Assembly (NCBI GenBank): GCA_030847615.1
Contig: JAUMIR010000005.1
Location: forward strand, 211,218,645-211,282,644
Reading direction: 5' to 3'
DNA length: 64,000 nucleotides
Source of the DNA: Gambelia wislizenii
Taxonomy: Eukaryota; Chordata; Lepidosauria; Squamata; Crotaphytidae
Under the pieces are notes generated by a model. That model was not told the DNA's origin and made no database searches. It was given only the letters and a program-made list of their open reading frames with translations. Both the position numbers and the translations under genes were made by a program. This document shows, in pieces, positions 1-9,300 of this stretch (the stretch's first letter is position 1; every line of letters begins with the position of its first letter).

Positions 1-19
1 TTTAAACAATAGCAATTTG

Positions 20-199
20 CACATCTACACTGCATTAAGCAGTTTCCAATGTGTGTTAACTAATTGCTCCCACAAGCCGGGTCCTCATTTTACCAACCCA
101 CAAAAGGATGGAAGGCTGAGTAAACCTTGGAGCCCTCTGGAATCAAACTTGCAATGTGGTGACTTGCAGTACTGGCATTTAACCACTGCGCCACTGACG
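20..199 (-). repeat. tRNA-derived SINE (squamate SINE2/MIR-like)
   Basis: Read on the minus strand it starts with a tRNA-like A box (GGCGCAGTGGTTAAATGCC) and has a B-box-like segment (GTTTGATTCC) about 40 nt later, followed by a non-tRNA body. These are RNA polymerase III internal promoter boxes. A (GAT)n run of about 20 nt abuts the 5' head at 198-217. Family assignment is by recall of lizard SINEs. Confidence 0.6.
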
Positions 200-217
200 A
201 TGATGATGATGATGATG
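198..217. repeat. (GAT)n microsatellite
   Basis: Seven consecutive GAT-type triplets, next to the 5' end of the minus-strand SINE. Confidence 0.9.
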
Positions 218-539
218 TAGATGTAGTAAGAAGATATATGAAGGTCTTTTGAAGTTGCCATTTTATATTCAACATCCTCCCTCCAGAATGACACTCCATT
301 AAAGTGGAGTAGAAACTCACTCTAAAACTTGATGTTTCCCTTTGCCTCAGCTATAACTCTAAGTCTTTGGTGGAGTTTGTGCAACCCCAGTCTTGCATCA
401 TGAAAACAATGCAGGAAGGCTCCACCAGGTGCCTGCAAAATTATGATGACCAACTAGCTCCTGCATCTCATGTAGAATGACTTTCCTTATTCCTACAATA
501 TGCCTTTTGAGGAATGGCAACGTTGTTAAATGATACCAG

Positions 540-1220
540 CATACACTGGTAACCTCTTGTCTAGATTTCTGCAATGCGCTCTACATGGGGCTACCCTCGT
601 GCTTGGTCCGGAAACTTCAGTTGGTACAAAATATGTCAGCCAGTGTAGTCTCAGGAACATCTCGGAGAGACCATATAACTCCAGTATTGAAATCTCTCCA
701 CTGGCTGTCTATCAGTTTCCGGGCCCAGTATAAGGTGTTGGTTATTACTTTTAAAGCCCTAAATGGCTTGGGTCCAACTTATCTTCGGAACCGCCTCCTC
801 CCATACAATCCTCCCCGCGCACTCCGGTCCTCTGGGAGGAATTTGCTTCAGCCACAACAATCTAGGCTGTCTGCAACCTCCCAGAGGTCCTCTGCAGTAA
901 TCATCCTCAAATTATGGAATGGCCTGCTGAATGAGATCCGTCAGATGATGAGCTTGAGTAGCTTTAAAAAAGCACTAAAGACGGATCTCTTTCAGCAGGC
1001 TTTTCCTGATTAGATCCCACCCTCGGGAGCTGCGTCTTCTGGCCTTTTTAAATCTAGTGTATACTTGTTTTTAATGTGATTTTAGTTAGATGGTTTTAAT
1101 TTTATATTGTTTAATGTCTTTTTATGGGGGAGGGTGGGGTGGGTGGTGCTTTTAGTTGTTATTACAATGTTTTAATTGTTGGAAGCTGCCCCGATTGTTT
1201 TATGCAGAGGGGTGGGGTAT

Positions 1221-1252
<32 letters not shown>
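540..1252 (+). mobile_element. L2-like LINE, 5'-truncated 3' end
   Basis: The 585-1013 frame encodes the C-terminus of a LINE reverse transcriptase: a LQLVQN block, then HITPVLKSLHWL, YKVL..TFKALNGLGPTYL and a final LWNGL..SSFKKALKTDLFQQAF block, all typical of the L2/CR1/Rex group after the RT core. A 3' UTR of about 230 bp ends in a PurGCTGCCCCGA-type segment and an (ATC)n tail at 1222-1251. The RT core is absent, so this is a dead 5'-truncated copy. The L2 assignment rather than CR1 is an inference. Confidence 0.7.
1222..1251. repeat. (ATC)n microsatellite, LINE tail
   Basis: About ten ATC triplets at the 3' end of the L2-like LINE, the expected place for a LINE tail. Confidence 0.85.
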
Positions 1253-1253
<1 letters not shown>

Positions 1254-1818
1254 GTTTGTAAGCAGGTAAGGTAGGTGAATGGTGCACTCTACTTTTCTTC
1301 CAAAAGCAGAACATGAGGCCAAACACCCACACAACCACCCACACCCCATTGTGGTCCCTGGTCCATGTAGAAGCTGCCATCCAGTTACAAGCCCAGTAGT
1401 TCAAAATATTTGGTGTCAACTAGGAGAAAGCAGTTCTGCCTCTACGCCACAGTGTCTGATAATCTGAATAGCTGTGATTAAGAAGGAATAGAAAACCTAG
1501 CAATGTTCCTACAGGATGGTGTAATTTACTAAACTTCCCTTTGGGTAAGACAAATGATGAGTAGGTCTAAATTCACCAGGAGTCTTCTTGAGCCAATACC
1601 TAATGGAGAAACTCTCAAACGGGGAACCAGAAGAACAAGAAAGGGACCTACCACTCTTCCCTCATGAACCTCCTTGTCAATCAGCTATCTAACTATAGAT
1701 TCCAGATGCTTAACTGAATTCAAATTGCCATAAACAAAAAGGGGTGATGTGGAAAATCTGCAAAGGAATAGTAAAGCTGGACTTAAAACTATGACATGTA
1801 TTATGGGCATCTGGAACT
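1253..1818. other. Unassigned intronic DNA
   Basis: I recognise no gene, exon or repeat here. It lies in decorin intron 2. Confidence 0.5.
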
Positions 1819-2893
1819 TCCTGATAGATCTCTCTCTCTCTCTCTGGCTTTTCTTTACAAATGAAGATTTAGGAAAGACTCATCCCGCACTTTCTGAAAG
1901 TGTGCTAATGACTAAAAAGGCCAATCTGAGATAAACAAGTCCGGTTGCAGAAAGCACAGCAGAAGGTTTCCTTGGGTGATGTTTCCAGGTTGTGATTCTT
2001 TCTGTGTTGTCATTTCTCTGCAAGACTTGTTCGGTGTGAGCTCTCAAATAAGGCTGCAGCATTGTGGATAGTGCATCTCCGTGCCTCCCGATGTGAGGCC
2101 ATGGCAGACCACTGTTGGTGATCAATTTGGCCAAGCCTGAGATGTTGCTTCAGGGAGGCCTTGTATCGCTTTTTTGGAGCGCCCCTCTTACACTGACCGT
2201 GGCGAGTTCACCATAGAGTACTATTTTTGGAAGGCGATGGTCCTCCATCCTAGAAACATGCCCTGCCCAGCACAGCTGTGTTCTCAATAGCATGGCCTCA
2301 ATGCTGGTGATCCCTGCTTGCTAAAGGACAGCAACATTCATCACATAGTCAGTCCAGTGTATATTTAGGATTGTGCATATACAGTGCTGATGAAACCATT
2401 CGAGGAGTCGTAAGTGGTGGCGATAGGTGAACCATGTTTCAGACCCATAAAGGAGAATAGACAGTACAATGGCTCTATACACATTGAGTTTTGTGCTTCG
2501 CCTCAGGTGTTTATTACTCCAGACTCTTTTGTAAAGTCTTCCAAATGCGCAATATGCCTTTGCTAATCTGTGATCGATCTCTTTGTCAATCTTGGCATCT
2601 GAGGAGATGATGCTTCCCAGGTAGGTGAACTGCTGAACGGATTTAAGCACAGATTTGCTGACGGCAATGTGGGGATGGTGGTGTTCGTCCTGTGGTGCAG
2701 GCTGGTAAAGAACTTCTGTTTTCTTCAGGTTGACTTCCAGTCCAAGTAGCTCTGCAGCTTTTTCGAAGCAGGATGTTAGGCGCTGCAGAGCTGCTTCTGT
2801 GTGGGCAATAAGTGCAGCATAATCAGCGAAGAGCAGCTCATGCACTAGATAGTTTAGAGTCTTAGTGCGAGCCCTCAGATGGCTTAAGTTAAA

Positions 2894-4460
2894 AAAAAGC
2901 TAATGTATACTCTGGCGTATAAGACGATTGGGCGTCTAAGACCCCCCCCCCCAATTTTTAAGTTACCATATGGAGTTTGAGATAAGACTACCCCTCCTTC
3001 TCTTATACGGTGTGTATATCCCAAACTCCCCTCTCAAGAAAATGTCAAAAAAATAATTGTTAAGAGAAACTGGAAGATAATGACATCAAATATTTTTAAT
3101 GTACATTTTTCTGTATTTACATCATTATATTCCATCTTCCAAGCTGATGCACATAAGGGGAAAAAAAACTGCTCTAGGCCAAGCACATTCTGTTAAAACT
3201 GTGGGGGGTGCTGAAGCTGGTAGGCATAAGATATTAATTAATAATGTCATAATAGGATACCTTGCATATTCCCTTGTCAAAACACAGTGGGCAGATTTAC
3301 GTTTCAACAACTGAGGGGGGTGTTTGGAAATTGTAGAGGTGGGGGTGTCCCAGGCAGTGCCTGTGGAAAAGTCACCCTAAAATGCTGGGGATTTTCTAGG
3401 CCTAAATGACTCGGCTCCTCGGCACCAAGTTGAGCAAGTCTGAGCCTGGAGCAATATGTTATAGCCGAGCTGGAATGGAGGCGGTGGCGATGATGACAGA
3501 AGCAGCAGCTGAAGCAGCGGGAGGGGTGGGCTTCCAGGCTGGGACCCGCCACCCTTCTTCGCCTTCACCCTTCCTGGATCCTTCAACACCACAGGGCCCA
3601 AGAGCAAGCAGTCGGTCGGTCGGTTGAGTGGCCTAGGCTGGCAGCAGCACCACCGGCCTCTCCCTTCCACATTTCCCTGGGTCTCTCTTGGGCAGTGACG
3701 TGCTGATGACGGACAGGGCCAGAGAGCTTGGGTGATTCCACTCAGCTCCGCACATGGGTGCTCCTGCCTGCCCCACCACAGTGACATTACTACCGAGCAT
3801 GGCCCGGAGACGTGGAGGAAGGCTGCCGAGAGTCCCCTGCTGTCCCGCCCGATAAGCCGCCACTGACAGGTGCGAGCTAGGCCCCAGCCCCAGTGTGGAA
3901 CCCCAGTGTCCACTGCCATGCAGGCCCCGAGAAGGCCACACCTAGGCTGCACCAGGGCTCCCTGGGCCGGGCCAAGAGAGTGTAGGGCTTCCTAGGTCGG
4001 GAGCGAAGACTCAGGAGATGGATGGCAGCCGAGGCAAAGCACTAAGATCCTCTGCCTTCGATTGCTCCCAAAGGGGGTGAAGGCAGAGTAGAGGGCAGAA
4101 TGTACTAACTTTGCCTCACCCCTGCCTGGTCTCCTGTGTCTTCGTTCCCTTTGTGAAGGGAACGAAGACACAGGAGATGGGTGGCGGCCGAGGCAAAGCA
4201 CTACGATTGCCTCTCTCCTCCACCTTCAATTGCTTTCCAAAGGGGGTGAAGGCAGAGGAGAGGGGAGAATGTACCTGTACACACTTTGCCTCATCCCCCC
4301 TGCTCAATCTCCTGCGTCTTTGCTCCCATTGTGAAGGGAGCGAAGAGGCAGGAGATGGGGTGGCGAGTGAGCAAACGGTATACCCAGTGTTATAAAACCC
4401 CCAACTTTCAAGGCTATTTTTCAGGGTTTAAAAGTCATCTAATATGCCAGAATATACTGT
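2894..4460. mobile_element. Non-autonomous DNA transposon inside the LINE
   Basis: It interrupts the LINE reverse transcriptase between sequence matching GGCTTAAGTTAAA and ACCATCAGTACGG, which are nearly contiguous in the copy at 35.47 kb. Imperfect terminal inverted repeats lie at 2905-2927 (GTATACTCTGGCGTATAAGA) and 4435-4457. No transposase is encoded. The interior has a GC-rich segment (3400-3990) and a tandem hairpin array (about 3985-4375). About 6 bp of LINE is missing at the junction. I could not define a target duplication or the superfamily. Confidence 0.7.
3985..4375. repeat. Tandem hairpin-rich module
   Basis: About two copies of a unit near 185 bp. Each unit holds inverted repeats such as TTCGTTCCC...GGGAACGAA around TTTGTGAA, plus alternating TTTGCCTCA and TGAGGCAAA-like blocks. 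The same module occurs in the different transposon at 20548-21007. Confidence 0.65.
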
Positions 4461-6619
4461 ACCATCAGTACGGTAACGTATATAGATGCCGTCATCTTCT
4501 TCGAGCTCTGCTGTAGCCCTTTGGAGCATCATGCTGAAGAAGATTGTAAATAAAGTTGGAGCAAGAACACAACCTTGCTTCACTCCATTAGTTATTAGAA
4601 AGGGTTCTGAAAGAGCATTGCCATATCTGACTTGACCGTGCTGGCCCTTGTGTAGCAAGATAATCATTTTAAGGAATTTGGGGGGACATCCTAGTCTTTT
4701 CAGGATCTGCCACAGACCTTTTCTACTCACGGTGTCAAAGGCTTTGGTGAGGTCGACAAATGTTACATAGAGACCTTTGTTCTTTTCTCTACATTTCTCT
4801 TGCAATTGTCTAAGGGCAAATACCATATCTGTAGTACTCCTATTGACTCTGAAGCCATATTGGCTGTCAGGAAGAAGTTCTTTTGCAATAGCAGGAACTA
4901 ATCTGTTCAGGAGTATCCTTGCAAGGATTTTCCAGCAATAGAGAGCAGTGTTATGCCTCGATAGTTTGAGCAATCGGATTTTGCTCCTTTTTTCTTGTAC
5001 AGGGTGATGATGACTGCATCTCGGAGATCTGATGGCAGTTCTCCTTTTTCCCCAGCAATTCACAAGGAGTTTGTGGAATTTATCGTGGAGTACATGACCT
5101 CTGTGTTTCCAAACTTCAGGTGGGATTCCATCAACCCCAGCTGCCTTGCCATTTTTCATCTGCTGTATGGCCTTAAGGGTCTCTTCCAAAGTGGGAGCTA
5201 TGTCCAATTCATTTTTCATCGATTTTTGTATCATATGTTGGATAGCTGAGCCTTGGACTACTCGGCTGGCACTAAAGAGACTTTGAAAATGTTCAGCCCA
5301 TTGATTCAGGATGGAGGCTTTATCAGTAATTAATGTTTGACCGTCTGTACTGCATAAGGAGCTTTGGACCTGATAAGTAGGTCCAAACACTGCTTTACGA
5401 GTTTCATAAAATCCTCTAAGATCACCCAGATCAGCACAGCATTGTGTCTTTTCTGCTATATTGATCCACCACTTGTTTTGCATGTCTTGGAGTTTTTGTT
5501 GAAGTTTACTACATGTGAGACGGAAAGCTGTTTTTCTTACATGGCAAGTTGGCTAGACGAGGTATGCATGGTGAGCAGTTCTCTTCTTTGCCAACAGCTT
5601 CTGGATCTCTTGGTTGTTTTCACCAAACCAGTCTTGATTTTTCTTGTGGGAGAACCCAGGGGATTCTTCCGCAGACTGGAGGATACTATTTTTTATATGT
5701 TGCCAGAGCACTTTAGGAGAAGGATCTTTAGGATGGTCTTCAAGTTTTGTTTGCAGATTTGCCTGGAAGTTGTCTCTCATGGTAGCTTGTTGAAGATTGT
5801 TGACCTGGAGTCTCTTCTTTAAGATGCCACCCCTCTTAGGTTTGAACTTAAGATGAAGATTTAGTGTACATCTTACGAGGCGATGATCTGTTTAGCATTC
5901 TGCACTGGGCATCACTCGAGTATGACGGACATCACAAATGTTTCTCTGGCAGACTAGAACATAGTCAATGAGGTGCCAATGTTTGGATCGGGGATGCATC
6001 CAGGTTGTCTTCAAGCTATCTTTCTACTGAAAGATAGTGTTTGTAATAGTCAGCTGTTGTTCTGCACAGAACTCTAGCAAGAGGTGTCCGTTATCATTGC
6101 AATCTACAACACCATGCTTGCCTAAGACACCTTTCGAGGCTTCGGAGTTCTTTCCTACTCTGGCATTGAAGTCACCAAGGATAATAATTTTATCTTCAAC
6201 AGGGACTTTTTTTATGAGGTGGCTTAAGTCTGTGTAGAATTTGTCTTTCTCTACAGGGTTGGCTTGCATAGTTGGAGCATATATACTAAAGAGAACAACA
6301 TGTGGGAGGCGTAAGGAAATAATGCGATCAGAGTGTCCTGTTGGCAAGGTTTCAAGTTTGGAGGCAATGGAATTTTTAATCATAAAGCCTACTCCTGAAA
6401 GATGTTTTTCGGTTTTGGGTTTCCAGACCAGTAAAGTGTGTAGCCGGTGCCGTGTTCTTTAAGGCTGCCTTCCTCATGGAGATGAACTTCACAAAGAGCA
6501 GTGATGTCAATATTAAGTCATGATAGTTCATGGGCTATTAGAGCAGAACGACGCTCAGGCCGTCCACTATCTGGAGAGTCTTGCATGGTTCTGATGTTTC
6601 AGCATGCAAGCGTCAGTTT

Positions 6620-7385
6620 ATTTACACCTTTGGAGGCTGGTGTATGCCTTTGTTTCTTTGCCTTGGTTTGATTGCATCAGAAAATGCCCGTTGGCTGCGG
6701 CTAGCCAACCAGATAGATGGCGATGAGCTTTTGTTAGGCCACCTTTTCTAGGCCCCTCTCCATATGGAGCAAGCAGTGCTCTCCTTTAAAAAGGCTGCTT
6801 GATCATTCAGGATGCTGCTGAACAAGACTGCCATCTCCCGGGTCAGCCTCAAGCAACCAAAGTCCTAAACTGCCTGCATGCAGGGTTGGGTCTGCAGCTT
6901 CCAGTGCATCTTTACACCTGCCGTTTTGTCCCTCGCCTATTGCTACAGGGCTTTTTCAGAATTGGATTTGTCCTTCGAGCTTGTGCAATGGATTTTTCTG
7001 GTGGAGCGCAGGGTGCATAGAACTGGCCTCACCCTTTAAACCAAAGGTTCATCTGCTGCGGCCTTGCAAGCATGGACGGTAGCAGAGAGGTCCTCAGGTC
7101 GTAGGTTTAATTAGAGTGTCCTTCTCTTAGATGGTTGACCTTAGAGGGTTGGACGAGCACCATCTGCCCGGGGTTGGGATTAGAGTTTTCCTTCTCCTAA
7201 GGTGGTTGCCATAAGGCTAGAGATCCCATCCTGCCCTTTTTATGCTCTTTGTCAGACCCTTCGGTTTTGACCTGTCTGGCATGGGAGACCCTACCGGTGG
7301 CTATTATGCCACCGCCAGCATAGCTCAAAAGATCATTAGGGTAGGCAAGCCTCTCTCCCATGACAAGGGTGCATCAATGGAGTTG
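6620..7385 (-). other. LINE 5' UTR with structured 5' end
   Basis: No convincing reading frame precedes the endonuclease. Near the 5' end three nested complementary pairs can be read: CATGGGAGA with TCTCCCATG (7280-7288 and 7354-7362), CCTACC with GGTAGG (7290-7295 and 7340-7345), and a GGTGGC/GCCACC hairpin with a 6-nt loop (7296-7313). This suggests a folded RNA leader, for promoter, translation or ribozyme function; which one is not determined. Confidence 0.55.
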
Positions 7386-7396
7386 TCCTGATAGAT

Positions 7397-8458
7397 ATGC
7401 ACCTTGGAATTAGGATGTCTAACCAAATTAGACCTGGCACATTTAGGAAGTGGCTATCAAGCTTCTTGCACCCTAAGTACTGCTTCCTGCTGTTAGCTCA
7501 CTGGGCCTTTCTTTGCTGGCAATTCCAAAAGGAATGAGGGCCACTACAGTTGGAGCACTCATGCCTTAATTTGTGTGGGCAATGTGAACAGAAGCCTCTG
7601 TGAACCAAATTGCCAATACAGAAGGAGCTGTTGTGAAATCTGTATAGGCTTCCCAGCCTGCCTGGCTGATATCAAGGTCCTATTAACTATATGTCCACTG
7701 TGAGAAGCATCATCTTGCATGTACTTAGCTGGGTAACAGTCTGTGTACATAACTGGGCTTGCAGCAAATCCCCAAAAAGGGAGGAACTGATTACAGCCTT
7801 ATATTAAATGATTCATCATAAAAGGCTACACAGATCCCATGAAGTCTACATTGGTGGTAAATAATGTCAATGTACTAACTTGGTGATAAGACATGCCAAC
7901 TTTGCACTCTAACTATGACCACAGCATAAATATGAAAACCTGGGAGCCAGTTTTTGGCCCAGGTCATATCCACCTGCTCTTTCATACATTTCCCTCTTTC
8001 TAATCATTGAGCTCTTCTCCTATGTTTTTCTCTCATTCCCTGTAGAGCAGTTGAAAGACAGTTGCTGACCAAGCCATAACAGTTTGCAGTCCTGCTGTTC
8101 TGTTGATACAATCCAATAAGTAATTGTTTCCCTTCCTGTCCGGGAAGTCCCAAGTTAACCCTATATTCTCCCCAAAACCATGCTTCTAAGTCCTATTGAT
8201 TATAAGCAGCATTGCCAGAGCCACTTGATCCATGCTGTCCTGCTTGGGAGCTTTAAGAAAGCTTTACTGGGCTAACTAGGCCCTTACCTCCTCCTAAACA
8301 TTGTTTATGGTAGCATCAGTCTTTGGTACCACGTCAATTGTTCCTTAAGAGCTGCCAACAGTCAAGAATCTCATTAGTAACCCATACCCTGTGTGTTTGT
8401 GTGCATCCCAGATGTCAGCCCTACATATCTACTTCTACGTGCATGAACACATGTTGCG

Positions 8459-8489
<31 letters not shown>

Positions 8490-8958
8490 CTACCCCTGAA
8501 CAAGCCCACTAAACTGCCACTGATGCTGCCATTGTGTTGATGTTGTTGTTGTTGGCGGTGGTGGAGGAGGAGGGGCAAACCAAAGGCAGCAGTCTATGAA
8601 ACCTAAGCTAGAGATTTCTTTCGCTCAGTCTCAAAGGTGCTACAGGATTCCTTCAGGTCTTTTTATGCTGACATAGACTAAGGGATCAGCGAAATAGGAG
8701 AATTAATTGTGGAAAATAGCACATTAATTCACCATCACAGCAGTGTTCATTTGTCTCCATGATACATTCATAAGCTTGCTGGCATGGGAAGCTATCCATG
8801 TTTGAACTTCACACAGAGCATGCCTGCAAGGAAAGCTGGTGGACGTGAGTGAATTACATGTGTTATTATTTCCCCAGTGATCCCTACATTCCCCACCCCT
8901 TGTTAAATCAGAGATGTGGAAGAGTGATCTTCCGCTTAATTTTTTTTTAATTTTTTTT
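7397..8958. other. Intronic DNA, few recognisable features
   Basis: No gene or exon recognised. It contains a (TC)n(CA)n tract at about 8459-8489, a (TTG)n tract near 8540, and at about 8610-8690 a short piece of the squamate repeat that forms a hairpin at 60284-60402. Confidence 0.5.
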
Positions 8959-8959
8959 T

Positions 8960-9300
8960 TTTGCTCTGCTGTTCAAAAATAGTGCACAATCGCTTCTATG
9001 AAAAACAACAATGGCAGCTCCAGCCACTTTGTTGACAGCAAGCCTGCTCCCACACACATCCACCCAATCAAACTTTGACTTCTGGGATGTGCCCCATTTC
9101 AAATTGGTTGTTCAAATGGGCTGAAATGTGCATATATATATTTTTAAAAACTTTGTAATAAACAGCAAAGGCTGTTATCACAAAGTACTTGGAATTTTTG
9201 CCCCCCCCTCTTTCAAATATGGCAAATCACTGCGGGAGCTCATCTGAACAAAAGGTATTCCCCTCACATTCCAAGATGATTTTTTCACCATCTAGATAAT
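8960..9300. repeat. Interspersed repeat related to 14140-14485
   Basis: This stretch shares several blocks in the same order with 14140-14485: CCAATCA, a TTGGTTGT block, AAAGGCT, TTTTTGCCCCCC, TATGGCA and TTTTCACCAT. A more distant match to the last part lies at 55440-55500. It is probably a non-autonomous DNA transposon. Ends were not resolved. Confidence 0.45.

Larger units (their letters stand above)
1869..6620 (-). pseudogene. LINE ORF: endonuclease + reverse transcriptase (broken)
   Basis: Minus-strand frames give endonuclease motifs (SIYAPT, ILGDFNARVG, NGHLLLEFC, IDYVLV and TDH) between about 6610 and 5890. A linker follows, then RT blocks at 5483-4461: NGKAAGVDGIPPEVWK, LLPDSQYGFR, VDLTKAFDTV and GVKQGCVLAPTLF. 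After the transposon gap the RT resumes at 2890 with LLFADY, YLGSIISSDA, AGHVSRMEDHRLPK and a terminal zinc-finger-like segment. The polymerase motif reads FADY where the copy at 35 kb reads FADD, so a catalytic aspartate is lost. Frameshifts, stops and the insertion confirm that it is inactive. The N-terminal start is not resolved. Confidence 0.8.
1830..7385 (-). mobile_element. Full-length ~4-kb APE-type LINE, interrupted
   Basis: The element is flanked by a perfect 11-bp direct repeat, TCCTGATAGAT, at 1819-1829 and 7386-7396, so both ends are defined. Without the 1.57-kb transposon at about 2894-4460 it is about 4.0 kb. On the minus strand the order is: a structured 5' UTR of roughly 750 nt, an apurinic-type endonuclease, a reverse transcriptase, a C-terminal CxxC...HxxxxC finger, a stop at 1869-1871, a 3' UTR of about 30 nt and a (GA)n tail. 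The RT and endonuclease resemble a widespread APE-LINE group whose endonuclease is often annotated as craniofacial development protein 2-like. I cannot name the clade with confidence. Three more copies lie at 17384-17892, 35135-37186 and 42535-42812. Confidence 0.85.

Noticed and set aside
3377..3952. 191-codon minus-strand frame in a GC-rich stretch
   Set aside because: Interior of the transposon inserted in the LINE; no known domain and Pro/Ser-rich low complexity.
3985..4375. Regular hairpin array considered as a CRISPR array
   Set aside because: Vertebrate context, units homologous along their whole length with no variable spacers, and inside a DNA transposon.
4995..6462. Plus-strand open frames at 4995-5249, 5364-5822, 6037-6237 and 6241-6462
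   Set aside because: They are antisense shadows of the minus-strand LINE endonuclease-RT ORF.
7280..7385. HDV-like ribozyme at the LINE 5' end
   Set aside because: The pairs seen are nested rather than the double pseudoknot, and the first stem begins about 23 nt inside the element; kept only as an unassigned structured RNA.
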